Assembly (NCBI RefSeq): GCF_020497125.1
Contig: NC_059079.1
Span: 11,179,553-11,243,552 of the forward strand
Source: Mauremys mutica
Taxonomy: Eukaryota; Chordata; Testudines; Geoemydidae
DNA length: 64,000 bases
Reading direction: 5' to 3'
Shown here: positions 38,177 to 47,700 of the stretch, piece after piece
Layout of the letters: the number at the start of each line of letters is the position of its first letter
Position numbering within the stretch: the first letter of the stretch is position 1
The notes under the pieces: generated by a model
What the model saw: only the letters and a program-made list of their open reading frames with translations
What the model was told of the DNA's origin: nothing
Databases searched by the model: none
Translations under genes and position numbers: made by a program

Positions 38177-38528
38177 ATTCAGGCTTCTCCCACTCATACT
38201 CCTGCCTGCCCACTCATCAGCCACATGTGGGCAGGGGAGTAGCTGTCACATGGCAGCTGTTCTCTCATCCATGCTGTAACTTATGAGACTAATGGCCTGT
38301 GCAGGGGAATAACAAGGCCCTTTACACCCCCTAAATCACCTGAAAAGGCACCTACCACATATCACAATTTGGTTCCATTTTATATATAGTTTGTTTGTTT
38401 TCCCTCTTTGTTTCATCCTCTAGGATGAAATGCACCCCAGTGCAAAATTCTAGTACTGTACAAGACTTTCAAAATAGGGCTAATTTGGGATATAAGTAGT
38501 GCATGGGCCTTGTGCAGGTCCTCTATAG

Positions 38529-39216
38529 CAGTGTTTTTCAAACTGGGGCCGCCACTTGTGCAGGGAAAGCCCCTGGTGGGCCGGGCCGGCTTGTTTACCT
38601 GCCCCGTCTGCAGGTCCGGCCGATCGCGGCTCCCACTGGCTGCGGTTCACCAATCCAGGCCCAGGGCCAGCTCTACTGTTTTCGCTGCCCCAAGCAGCGC
38701 GCCGAATTGCCGTCGCAGACGGCGAGGGCAGTCTATGTGCCATTAGGGCGGCACGTGCGTTTCCGCGGCAGCAGCAATTTGGCTGCGCTGCTGTGGACAG
38801 CTGAACATAGAAGCTGCTGCCGAATTGCCGCCGCCGTGGAAATGTGCGTGCCACCCTAACGGCACATGGACTGCCCCTGCTGTCCGCGGCAGCAATTTGG
38901 CACACTGCTTGGGGGCAAAAACACACGGACTGCTCCCCCTTGCAGATTGCCGCCCCAAGCCCCTGCTTGGAATGCTGGTGCCTGGAGCCGGCCCTGTCTA
39001 GGCCAATGGGAGCTGCTGGAAGCAGCAATGAGTGCGGCCAGTGGCGGGGGACGTACTGGCCGCTGCTTCTAGCAGCTCCCATTGGCCTGGAGCGGCGAAC
39101 CGCGGCCAGTGGGAGCCGTGATCGGCCGGACCTGCGGACGGGGCAGGTAAACAAACCGGCCTGGCCCGCCAGGGGCTTTCCCTACACAAGCGGCAGCCAC
39201 AGTTTGAGAAACACTG
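38529..39216. mobile_element. hAT element (outer), interrupted by a second hAT element
   Basis: The ends CAGTGTTTTTCAAACTGGGG and CAGTTTGAGAAACACTG are inverted repeats. Flanks CTCTATAG (38521-38528) and CTCTATAA (39217-39224) match at 7 of 8 positions. The arms (GGGCCGGCTTGTTTACCTGC against GCAGGTAAACAAACCGGCCT) are long inverted repeats. Another element, 38662-38996, is inserted in the left arm. There is no transposase; the open frames are composition artefacts. Confidence 0.85.
38662..38996. mobile_element. hAT MITE (inner), inserted in the 38529-39216 element
   Basis: Ends CAGGGCCAGCTCTACTG and CCTGGAGCCGGCCCTG are imperfect inverted repeats. Flanks TCCAGGCC (38654-38661) and TCTAGGCC (38997-39004) match at 7 of 8. 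On excision, the outer element's left arm becomes collinear with its right arm (CCAATCCAGGCC...CCATTGGCCTGGA). GC-rich interior, non-coding. Confidence 0.85.
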
Positions 39217-39523
39217 CTCTATAAAGAGGGGAATTTCATTCCTAGTGAGTAACAGTAATAAAACATATTAAGGACAACTGTATTTTAACTATGTGCAGTT
39301 ACCACCGTGGTTCTCTACCCCCCCTCCCCCCTGCCCCGGAAAGTTGTTGCAGCAACATGAATTTTTGTAAAGGTTTTTGGAAGAATGTTAGATGTTCTGA
39401 ATATAACACCTATAAAGGAGTTAATTTCTAGAGCCAGCACCACTCAGTTGTGCTATCTATCAGTGTCATCTCTGGCTATAACCAGTAAATAAGAATTTGT
39501 TCTGATAATGCATTGATTATGAG

Positions 39524-39814
39524 CAGGGGCGGCTCTAGACATTTCGCCGCCCCAAGCAGGGCGGCATGACGCGGGAGGCACTCTGCCGGTCGCTGGTCCC
39601 GCGGCTTCGGTGGACCTCCCACAGGTGTGCCTCGGAGGGTTCGCTGGTCCTGCGGCTCCACCGAAGCAGCGTGGGACCAGCGGACCCTCCGCAGGCACGC
39701 CTGCGGGAGGTCCACCGGAGCCGCCTGCCGCCCTCCCGGCGACCGGCAGAGCGCCCCCCGTGGCATGCCGCCCCAAGCATGCGCTTGGCATGCTGGGGTC
39801 TGGAGCTGCCCCTG
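39524..39814. mobile_element. hAT MITE, 291 bp, GC-rich, 8-bp TSD
   Basis: Ends CAGGGGCGGCTCTAGA and TCTGGAGCTGCCCCTG are inverted repeats flanked by identical ATTATGAG at 39516-39523 and 39815-39822. It is close to the copy at 34022-34345, sharing the blocks GGTCCCGCGGCTTCGGTGGA and CCGCCCCAAGCATGCGCTTG. Confidence 0.9.
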
Positions 39815-40091
39815 ATTATGAGCCTGATTTTGAATTCCTTGTGCACTTGAAATTGTCACAGATTTCAACAATATTGATTGCACTGAGGTGGAGTTTCTCT
39901 GAAATCATTCTAAATGGTCTTTCTTCAGGTGGGAGAAGGTATTCTATCTCCTACACTTGTGTAGTTTAATTTAGTATTTAATAAAATTTATTATTTATTA
40001 TTACCTCATCTTACTCCAAACACAAAAAGCTACTAAATTAAATTAATGTTTCAGCTCTACAGATGCAGAATTAGAACACAGATCTCTGAAT

Positions 40092-40345
40092 GAACATAAG
40101 AATGGCCATACTGGGTCAGACCAAAAATTCATCTAGCCCAGTCTTCTGACAGTGGCCAATGCCAGGTGCTTCACAGGGAATAAGCAAAACAGGTAATCAT
40201 CAAGTGATCCATCCCTTGACACTCATTTCCAGCTTCTGGCAAACAAAGGCTAGGGATATTATCCCCACCCATCCTGGCTAATAGCCATTGATGGACCTAT
40301 CCTCCATGAATTTATCTAGTTCCTTTTTGAACCCTGTTGAGTTCC
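40092..40345 (-). mobile_element. CR1 LINE 3' end fragment
   Basis: The plus strand reads AACATAAGAATGGCCATACT GGGTCAGACC ... GAATTTATCTAGTTCCTTTT TGAACCCTGTT, the reverse of the CR1 3' region. It is severely 5'-truncated. Confidence 0.85.
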
Positions 40346-40469
40346 ACAGGTTGCCTGTGCGTTGTTGTGTCCAGTTACAATATTTCCTGCCAAACATACT
40401 TTCAGTTTGTCTTACTTTTCTGCTTAGGTATGCTCCAAATTAATGCATAGGATTGCAAATAAGTCTTTG

Positions 40470-40690
40470 CTCTAGTCTCAATTCTGCTACTGACTCGTAT
40501 GACTTTGGGCAAGTGACTTAATTTTGTAGTGCCTCGGTTTCCCCAACTATAAAATGACAGGATGATACTTCCCTAACTCGGAGGGGCAGAAGGAAAATTA
40601 GTTTATTAATGTTTGTACAGCACTCTAATATCCTCGGATGGAAAGCCCCAAGGAGTGCAAGGTATTATTGTTGTTGTTACAAAGAAGTCT
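40470..40690 (+). repeat. MIR/CORE-type SINE
   Basis: Sequence CTACTGACTCGTATGACTTT GGGCAAGTGACTTAA, CCTCGGTTTCCCCAACTATA AAATGACAGGATGATACTTC follows the standard MIR layout, ending in TATTATTGTTGTTGTTAC. Confidence 0.75.
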
Positions 40691-40972
40691 GTAGCTAACT
40701 TCATGTATCCCTTGCTCTTACAGCTTCAAAACTAAGCTGAAAGCTACTGAACACATTAGCCCACCCCCTGAAATGACTTGCCCTGAGTACCGGTTAAAGC
40801 TGCGATCATAGGGTGGCTTTGCTTTCAGAGACAGAACAGTGCACAAGCACTGACACAGTTACTACACTAGTCAATACTGTACCCCAGGCTTTCCAACAGA
40901 ACTAGCATCAGACTGAATGTTAACCCTCACCTTAGTTTTACTTTCATTGCCACCCATCAGCTACCCAACATT

Positions 40973-41103
40973 TAGGGTGAGCAGACAGCAAATGTGAAAA
41001 ATCAGGACAGCAGGTGTGTGTGTGTGGGGGGTAATAGGAGCCTATATAAAAAGACCCAAAAATCGGGACTGTCCCTATAAAATCAAGACATCTGGTCACC
41101 CTA
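40973..41103. mobile_element. Short TIR element (131 bp) flanked by TA
   Basis: TAGGGTGAGCAGA at the left and TCTGGTCACCCTA at the right are inverted with one mismatch. The TA at each end suggests a Tc1/mariner-like target, although other families are possible. The interior (AAATCAGGACAG..AAAATCGGGACTGTCCC TATAAAATCAAGACA) is non-coding. It borders the CPT2 CpG island. Confidence 0.6.
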
Positions 41104-41149
41104 CCCACACTTCACTGACCAACCCATCTTCACAGGGGCGCCTACAAGC

Positions 41150-41760
41150 CACAGAGCTGCGCAAGGGGCCGCGCCTTGCACGCACAGCGCTAGAGGCCAG
41201 GGGAGGCAGCAGCCCCCTACAGCAGGGGGGAGATTACACCGGGCTCAGGCCCCGCAGGGCGGATGAAAGTCCGGCCGCAGCCGGGGATAGGACTCCCGCT
41301 CCCTGCACAGGAAAGAGGCGGGGGACCCCCCCCCCGGAGCGGGGTAAAGCTCCCAGCACAGCGGAGATCTCCTCAGAGGGGTTCAGCCCGCCAGGGGCGC
41401 GGGGGCGCGCACAGAGGAGGATGAATTCCCGCCCCAGGGCGGGGGCGGGCAGGCGCTGCGGACCGGAAGGCGGCTACTGAGCACCGGGGAAAAGGGAGCG
41501 AGCGGGCGGAGTCGCAGTGATTGAGGCTCGGCTGGGACATCATGGCGACCCGGCGGCTGCTGCTCTCCCCTGCCTCCTGCCTGAGGCGGACTCAGGCCCT
41601 GGGCGCTCCGGCGGCCCCCGGGCTGCGGAGGGGCTACAGCAGCGCCGACTCCTCCCAGTACCTGCACCGCAGCATCGTGCCCACCATGCACTTTCAGAAA
41701 AGCCTGCCCAGGTAAGGCGGCCGCTGCCCGCCCGGCCCCTGAGCCAGAGCGCCCGGCACC
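41150..41760 (+). promoter_or_regulatory. CpG island and presumed CPT2 promoter
   Basis: The sequence becomes sharply GC- and CpG-rich about 390 bp before the CPT2 start codon and stays so through exon 1. GC boxes (GGGCGGGGGCGGGC at 41437-41450 and GCGGGCGGAG near 41502) and an ETS/GABP-like CCGGAAG (41463-41469) lie within 110 bp of the ATG, and no TATA box is evident. This is the usual look of a housekeeping promoter of a nuclear-encoded mitochondrial gene. The transcription start site is not determined. An ATG at 41421 opens a 19-codon frame closed by TGA at 41478-41480, which would be a uORF if transcription starts upstream of it. Confidence 0.75.
41542..41711 (+). CDS. CPT2: CPT2 exon 1 (coding part)
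   Basis: It encodes residues 1-56 plus two bases. The start is the ATG in the context ACATCATGG, inside a CpG island. The first 30 residues form an Arg-rich presequence ([10 protein letters not shown]...), followed by the conserved stretch [13 protein letters not shown]. The donor is AG|GTAAGG. The phase-2 end joins the G of exon 2 to make the Arg codon before LPIPKLED. Confidence 0.96.
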
Positions 41761-44700
41761 CCCCCGAGCTGGGGCCCCCACCACCTCCGAGCTCCCAGAC
41801 CCCCTCTGGGCCCCCCTGACCTGGGGACCCCCGCAGCAGAGCTCCCCCCGACCTCCCCGCCTCAGAGCTCCCAGCCCCTCTCTGGGCCCCTCCTGAGCTG
41901 GAATCCCTGCAGCAGAGCTCCCCCCGGGGGCCCCCACCACTTCCGAGATCCTCTCCTCAGAGCTCCCAGTCCCTCTCTGCCTCCCCCTGAGCTGGAGACC
42001 CCTGCACCAGAACCCCCAGTTCCCCTCTGAGCTACATGCCAGAGCCTCTGGACCCCCTTTCAGCCCCCGGGGATCCTCGCACCAGAGACCTTGCCCCCTT
42101 CTGAGTGCCTCATCATCACACTAGAGGCCTTGCCCCCTTCTTAACCCCTCACTGCACCACAGACACCTCCCCATCTTCCTTTGAGCCCCACAATTATCCT
42201 GGGTCCTTCCTCACCCATAGAGCTACTCCACTCAGGGACTCCCTACCCTACCCCTTTTTGAGTCCCCTGTACGGGTAGGAGAGTCCTAGGCATCCTTCTG
42301 AGCCCCCAGAAACCCCTCCCTCTCTGCGACCCCTCCATCTGCGTTTCCCACTGCTAATAAAACCCCCATCTCCTTTCCCCTGCCCAGCTAAGGGAGCCAC
42401 TTTCTCCCATGATTGCTGGCATCTAATGCCCTGTCATAGGTCTCACCCCCACTTAGAGCTGTTGGGTTCTAATATGGGGACCTGCACTGGTTTCCCTCTA
42501 AACTAAAATCCTAGTTTAGATCTAGTAAAAGCTGCCACCACCCAATCAGGAACGTGGATTGGGACACAGTCCTTCCCCAAAATCCTTGGGGATCCCAAGA
42601 GCCCCAAATCCATGGAGTTCTTGCACCCAGGAGAAATAAACCATTCCCCCCTGTTTCCTCCCCAGTCCCTTTTCCTAGGAGAGACACCGGGATCTAACTA
42701 CAGAGGGATACCTCCCTCCTCCTCTTTCCCTGAGAATCCACCCAAGGAAAGACCAACCAAGTCCTTAATAGAAAAGAATTTATTAAAGAATAAAAAAGAA
42801 AGTCACTGTCTCTGTCCCCAAGATGGAACAATATACAGGGTCTAAACTTAATTTTCTCCTTCGTCTAGGTTAGTCCTTTTCCCCTGGTAAGGGAGTCCCA
42901 TGTCTCTACATTTCAGAAATGGTGACTGCTGGCTTTAAAGGCAGCAACATTCTTCTGCATCAGAGAGGAAATGCACTCTGTTAAAAAAAAACAAAAACAA
43001 AAACCCTGCTCCAATGCAGAGTAGGCAGCCCTGTGCTATGGGTGACTAAATACACAGCTTAATTGCTGGGGCCAACTCTCTTATGGTGAACAACAGGTTT
43101 TATGTCTCACGGTGAAGCCTTAATACCACACTACTAGATCAGGTCTACTTTGGGAAACTACCAGTACACAGCAGGTGGTGGAGTCAACAGACAAGTCCAT
43201 ATGTATTGGTTTCAGATTGCTCCCCACACCCCTAATGAATGAGGTTTGGTATATGCTGAAAGTGCAGGAGACCAAGAAGGGTACATTGTCTTTGGGATGG
43301 GCTACAGTAGATTATGTAGGTGAAAGGTTATTGCTAACAGAGGGAAGTGACTTTGATCTTTGCTAGTAGTATTCAAGTGTATACTGCCAGTTTAAAAATT
43401 ATAATCTAATTATAACCTTCTGTCTCAAATCTCTTATCTAGCATTGTTCAAATAACACATACAATTATTACAAAGGAAAGGGATTAGAGAAAACCAATCT
43501 CTTCCTCCCCCACCCCCATTTGTTTACTTTGTCCATTGGACAGCACTTCCTGTATAGTTAATTTCATTGTTTTATTATACTGTAGTTAGTTTCCCCATTT
43601 GTTTGCATGGCTCTTTCACAGAGCAACAGGGGAGAAAGAAGTTTTTACTGCCATACTTCTATGTTTTTTAAATGCAACAAAAATCAAACTATGTATCAAG
43701 GTGATATAGTCCTGTCACACACACGTTAAAAAGTATTAATTTCATTAAGAGGTAAAATAACTTGCCCTGTAACTAGGTAAAAACCAGCTTTCATGTTTAG
43801 GCTAAGATGAGCGTTGGAAATAAATTTGTTAGAATTTCCACAAGGAATCAAAATACAGAAAACATTCTATGCCTAGCAGCATATAAAATTATGGAGGAGG
43901 ATCTGTGAGTTGGCTACTTGTAAAACAAGTTCCTGTTTTTCTGTCATGCTTACTTATAAAAAGAGCATAGGAATTAACTTACAAAAAATATGGTATTTTA
44001 AGAATCTTTACTGTCAGAGCTTTAACAACAACATTTTAGTTTGCTTGTTTTCTCTCCCCTCAGGTTGCCAATTCCCAAACTAGAAGATACTGTTAGGAGG
44101 TATCTGAATGCCCAAAAGCCTCTCTTAGATGATGATCAATTCAGGTATGGATACACAGAAAACCAAACAGTGCTTCAGTGTACATCAAATCTTTCACTCC
44201 AACTCCTACATATTAGAAGATGCATCTTTTTAAAAAAAATGCCTGGAAACAGCATTTTGACTGTCTGATTGATTGTTTTAGGAAAACTGAAGAACTTGGT
44301 CGCAGCTTTGAGCATGGAATTGGAAGAGAATTGCATGAGCAGCTGGTTGCTCAAGACAAGCAGAACAAACATACTAGTTACATCTCAGGTAGGAAGGTTT
44401 ATAGTGGGATAAAGAAGAGACTCATTTTGAGGAGAGACTTGCTTGATGACAGTCAGCTCATAATGCTATGAATAACAGATTAAAGTTTAAGCTCCTTATT
44501 ATTGTTTACACTCAGAACAAGATGTGAAAACTCCATTTGACAATGTCTGAGCTAATTAGAAGACTGTCTCTGGTGGAAAAAAGAGGGTACTTCACAAAGT
44601 GTTATCTTTAATATACCAAATACTTTAGGACAGGGGTCAGCAACCTTTCAGAAGTGGTGTGCCGAGTCTTCATTTATTCACTCTAATTTAAGGTTTTGTG

Positions 44701-47700
44701 TGCCGGTAATTCATTTTAATATTTTTAGAAGATCTCTTTCTATAAGTCTATAATATATAACTAAACTATTGTTGTATGTAAAGTAAATAAGGTTTTTAAA
44801 ATGTTTAAGAAACTTCATTTAAAATTAAATTAAAATGCAGAGCCCCCCAGACCGATGGCCAGCACCCGGGCATTGTGAGTGCCACTGAAAATCAGCTTGT
44901 GTGCCGCCTTCGGCACATGTGCCATAGGTTTTCTACCCCTGCTTTAGGATCTCTCATTGTCACCTAACAGAAATATCAACCACAGCAAGATTTCCTCAAA
45001 GATGTTTTCATTTGGAAGAAAGTAACTTTAACCAGTACATTAGCAAAATATAATAGTGTAAAAAAAAAAAAAAAGTGTAGTATAGGAAGATAGCACCATT
45101 TGTTCAAAATCAAAGATGGAAGGCCAGCCACAACATTCTTAATATATAGATTTTTATTGAAGTGAGCAAAAGATTTGTCTGTCTATATAATCAGAACACA
45201 TTGGTGAAAAGAACATTTGCTCAGTGATATACAGTATCATTTTGTACTGTGGTCCACTCTGATAGAATGCTGTGTATGCTGTAGTGCCTGTGTGTATGGG
45301 GAATTAGTTAAAGTTAATGTGGGATCCTTATATCAAAAGATCCTTAAGTGTGGAGCATCTTGCTCAAATGCAGGACATGTTGGTATCTGTGTAGGAAGAT
45401 CTTGTGCCCTTGATGTTTTCTCCCCTGTTGGAGAAGAAAGGTCCTGCTGCTATAGGAGATTGAGGGATATTGGAAAAACAGTAGTGAAAAATATTTACTG
45501 TTTATTTTTTTTAAAAGTAATTAAAAATATAAATACAAATATATTCCAGCGTTTAGACTCCTCCATGCATCTAAAGCTAGTACCCTCTATAAGAAAACTA
45601 ACCCAGGTCTAGTTACAGTCACGAATCTGTTTGAAAGTGCTTGATTGGAAAACTGAATTATCAGAAAAGTTGGGAAAGATGACTGAACAGTGGGGGATGG
45701 AAGGAGACACTCCTCCTGCCTTAAAAAAAAATGCAGAGCATTATTCTTTTAAAGAACAAGAAAAGGAAAGACTCAGAAAGAGGAAGACCAGAATAAAGAA
45801 AAGGCGAGAGAGAACATAAGACAAAGAAGGAGATGAAATTCAGACAGAGAGAGAAAGAAAAGAGGGAAAGAAAAGCAAGAGAAAGCATGTAGCTTTTAGG
45901 TTAGTGAATTTATTTATTTATTTATTCATGTTACTTCCAATGGCTTTCAAATGTAAATGATTATAGTGTTTGTGGAAGGCAGATGCTGGGTGGACAGCAA
46001 TGGAGACTGAGATAATATATCCAGTACAGCACAAGCAGCAGCAGTGTAATCTTCTCCCCATACTGTCCTGCCATTGTGCTTCAATCCTTGCTCGATGGTG
46101 GCAGTTTACCAGACATGTATTTCAATTGCACTGAGAACCACCAACTTCTCACATAGGCCAGCTTGCTCAGCCTTTTGATAGTAATGACTTTCACTTGTTA
46201 TTGCCATCCTGTTCCCCCAGTATTTCCCTGTCAGTAGCCCACCTAAGTTTAATGTTGAGGGGAAATGTGGCAGATTATTATTAACTGGTTTTCTTGAGCA
46301 TTATTATGTAAATGGATTACATGCTGCAGCTGCAACCGGCCCTCTTTTCTCCTGACTTTCAAGTCCTGTTCCGTTTTTGTTGTTGTTTCCATAAGTGTAA
46401 CAAAACATAATTATTCCTATGAGGAGGAACAATGAGTTCAGAGCTTGTATACCATGGTGAGGAGTGGGTTATAAAACCCTACTTGTATGTTAGCTAGTCT
46501 TTCACCTCCGGAGATCTGGACTTCAAATTCTGACTTAGGTCACAGCTTGAAAACGAGTGTGGTTTTACTGAGTCTGCAGTGGGAATTAGGGGTTGCTGCA
46601 GGGAAGGAATTCAGAAGGGAAGAACAGAAGACACAGGCAGAAGAAAGTGAGAAATAGAGAAAGAAGGATGAGACAGGAAGGGAAATGGGACAGAAGTAAT
46701 GGTGGTCCCAAAGGTGAGCATGTTTTCCCACTGAGCAATGCATCCTAAAGGCCATGCTGCACTCTAGATCTTTGTGCAAAGCTCCCACTGACGTCAGTGG
46801 GAGGTCCATTTCTCATTTGGTGGGAATATGTTGCCCTAATGTACCCCAGTCCATGGACTGTAATTAAATAGAGATAGTGGAGCTCTCTTCCAAATGACTT
46901 TGACATGTAATATAGATGGGTCTGAACAGTGCTTTCACAATTAGCCAATTTTACCTGTATTAATCTATTTCTCAATTCTCCATTTTTAGGTCCCTGGTTT
47001 GATATGTATCTAAGTTCACGTGAATCTGTTGTTTTGAATTTTAACCCATTTATGTCTTTCAACCCTGACCCAAAAGCTGAATATAATGATCAGCTCACAC
47101 GAGCAACTAACATGACTGTTTCTGCTATACGTTTTTTGAAGACCTTCAGGGCTGGCTATCTAGAGCCAGAGGTTTTTCACCTCAATCCAGACAAAAGTGA
47201 CACTCAAACCTTTAGGAGACTCATTCGATTTGTGCCTTCATCTGTATCATGGTTTGGTGCCTACTTGGTCAATGCATACCCCTTAGATATGTCTCAGTAC
47301 TTCCGGCTTTTCAATTCCACACGATTGCCTAAGCTCAGTCGAGATGAGCTTTTTACGGATGAAAAAGCAAAGCACTTGCTGGTGCTCAGAAATGGGAATT
47401 TTTATGTATTTGATGTCATTGATAGAGATGGGAATATAGTGAAGCCTTCTGAAATACAAGCACACCTGAAATACATACTTAGTGACAACAGTCCAGCTCC
47501 AGCCTTCCCTCTTGCATTTTTGCCCAGTGAAAACCGAGATACATGGGCACTACTGAGACAGAAGCTACTCGATAATGGCAATGAGGAAGTCCTCCAAAAA
47601 GTGGATTCTGCTGTCTTCTGTCTATGTTTAGATGACTTCCCCATTAAAGACCTTGAGCACTTGTCTCACACCATGTTGCATGGAGATGGTATTAACCGCT

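Larger units (their letters stand above)
35488..41541. other. Divergent intergenic region SLC1A7-CPT2
   Basis: This holds the SLC1A7 upstream sequence on the left and the CPT2 CpG island on the right. Between them lie hairpins (36790, 38055, 38144), a nested hAT pair (38529-39216), a hAT MITE (39524-39814), a CR1 tail (40092), a MIR (40470) and a TA-flanked MITE (40973). The stretches 35650-36780, 36820-37110, 37170-38050, 38180-38520, 39225-39515 and 39823-40090 show no gene; 37240-37420 is pyrimidine-rich. Confidence 0.75.
44389..46989 (+). other. CPT2 intron 3
   Basis: GT-AG intron of 2601 bp containing a hAT MITE (44631-44941), an A14 run near 45061 and purine-rich stretches at 45740-45890 and 46590-46700. 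The remainder shows no gene or recognised repeat. Confidence 0.85.

Noticed and set aside
38480..39224. 224-residue minus-strand frame and several overlapping plus-strand frames
   Set aside because: They lie across two nested hAT elements with defined termini.
39453..39969. Six overlapping frames around 39.5-39.9 kb
   Set aside because: Overlap the hAT MITE 39524-39814; mirror-image composition of its internal repeats.
41383..41940. 185-residue minus-strand frame antisense to CPT2 exon 1
   Set aside because: CpG-island composition; Gly/Ala/Arg-rich with no recognisable domain.
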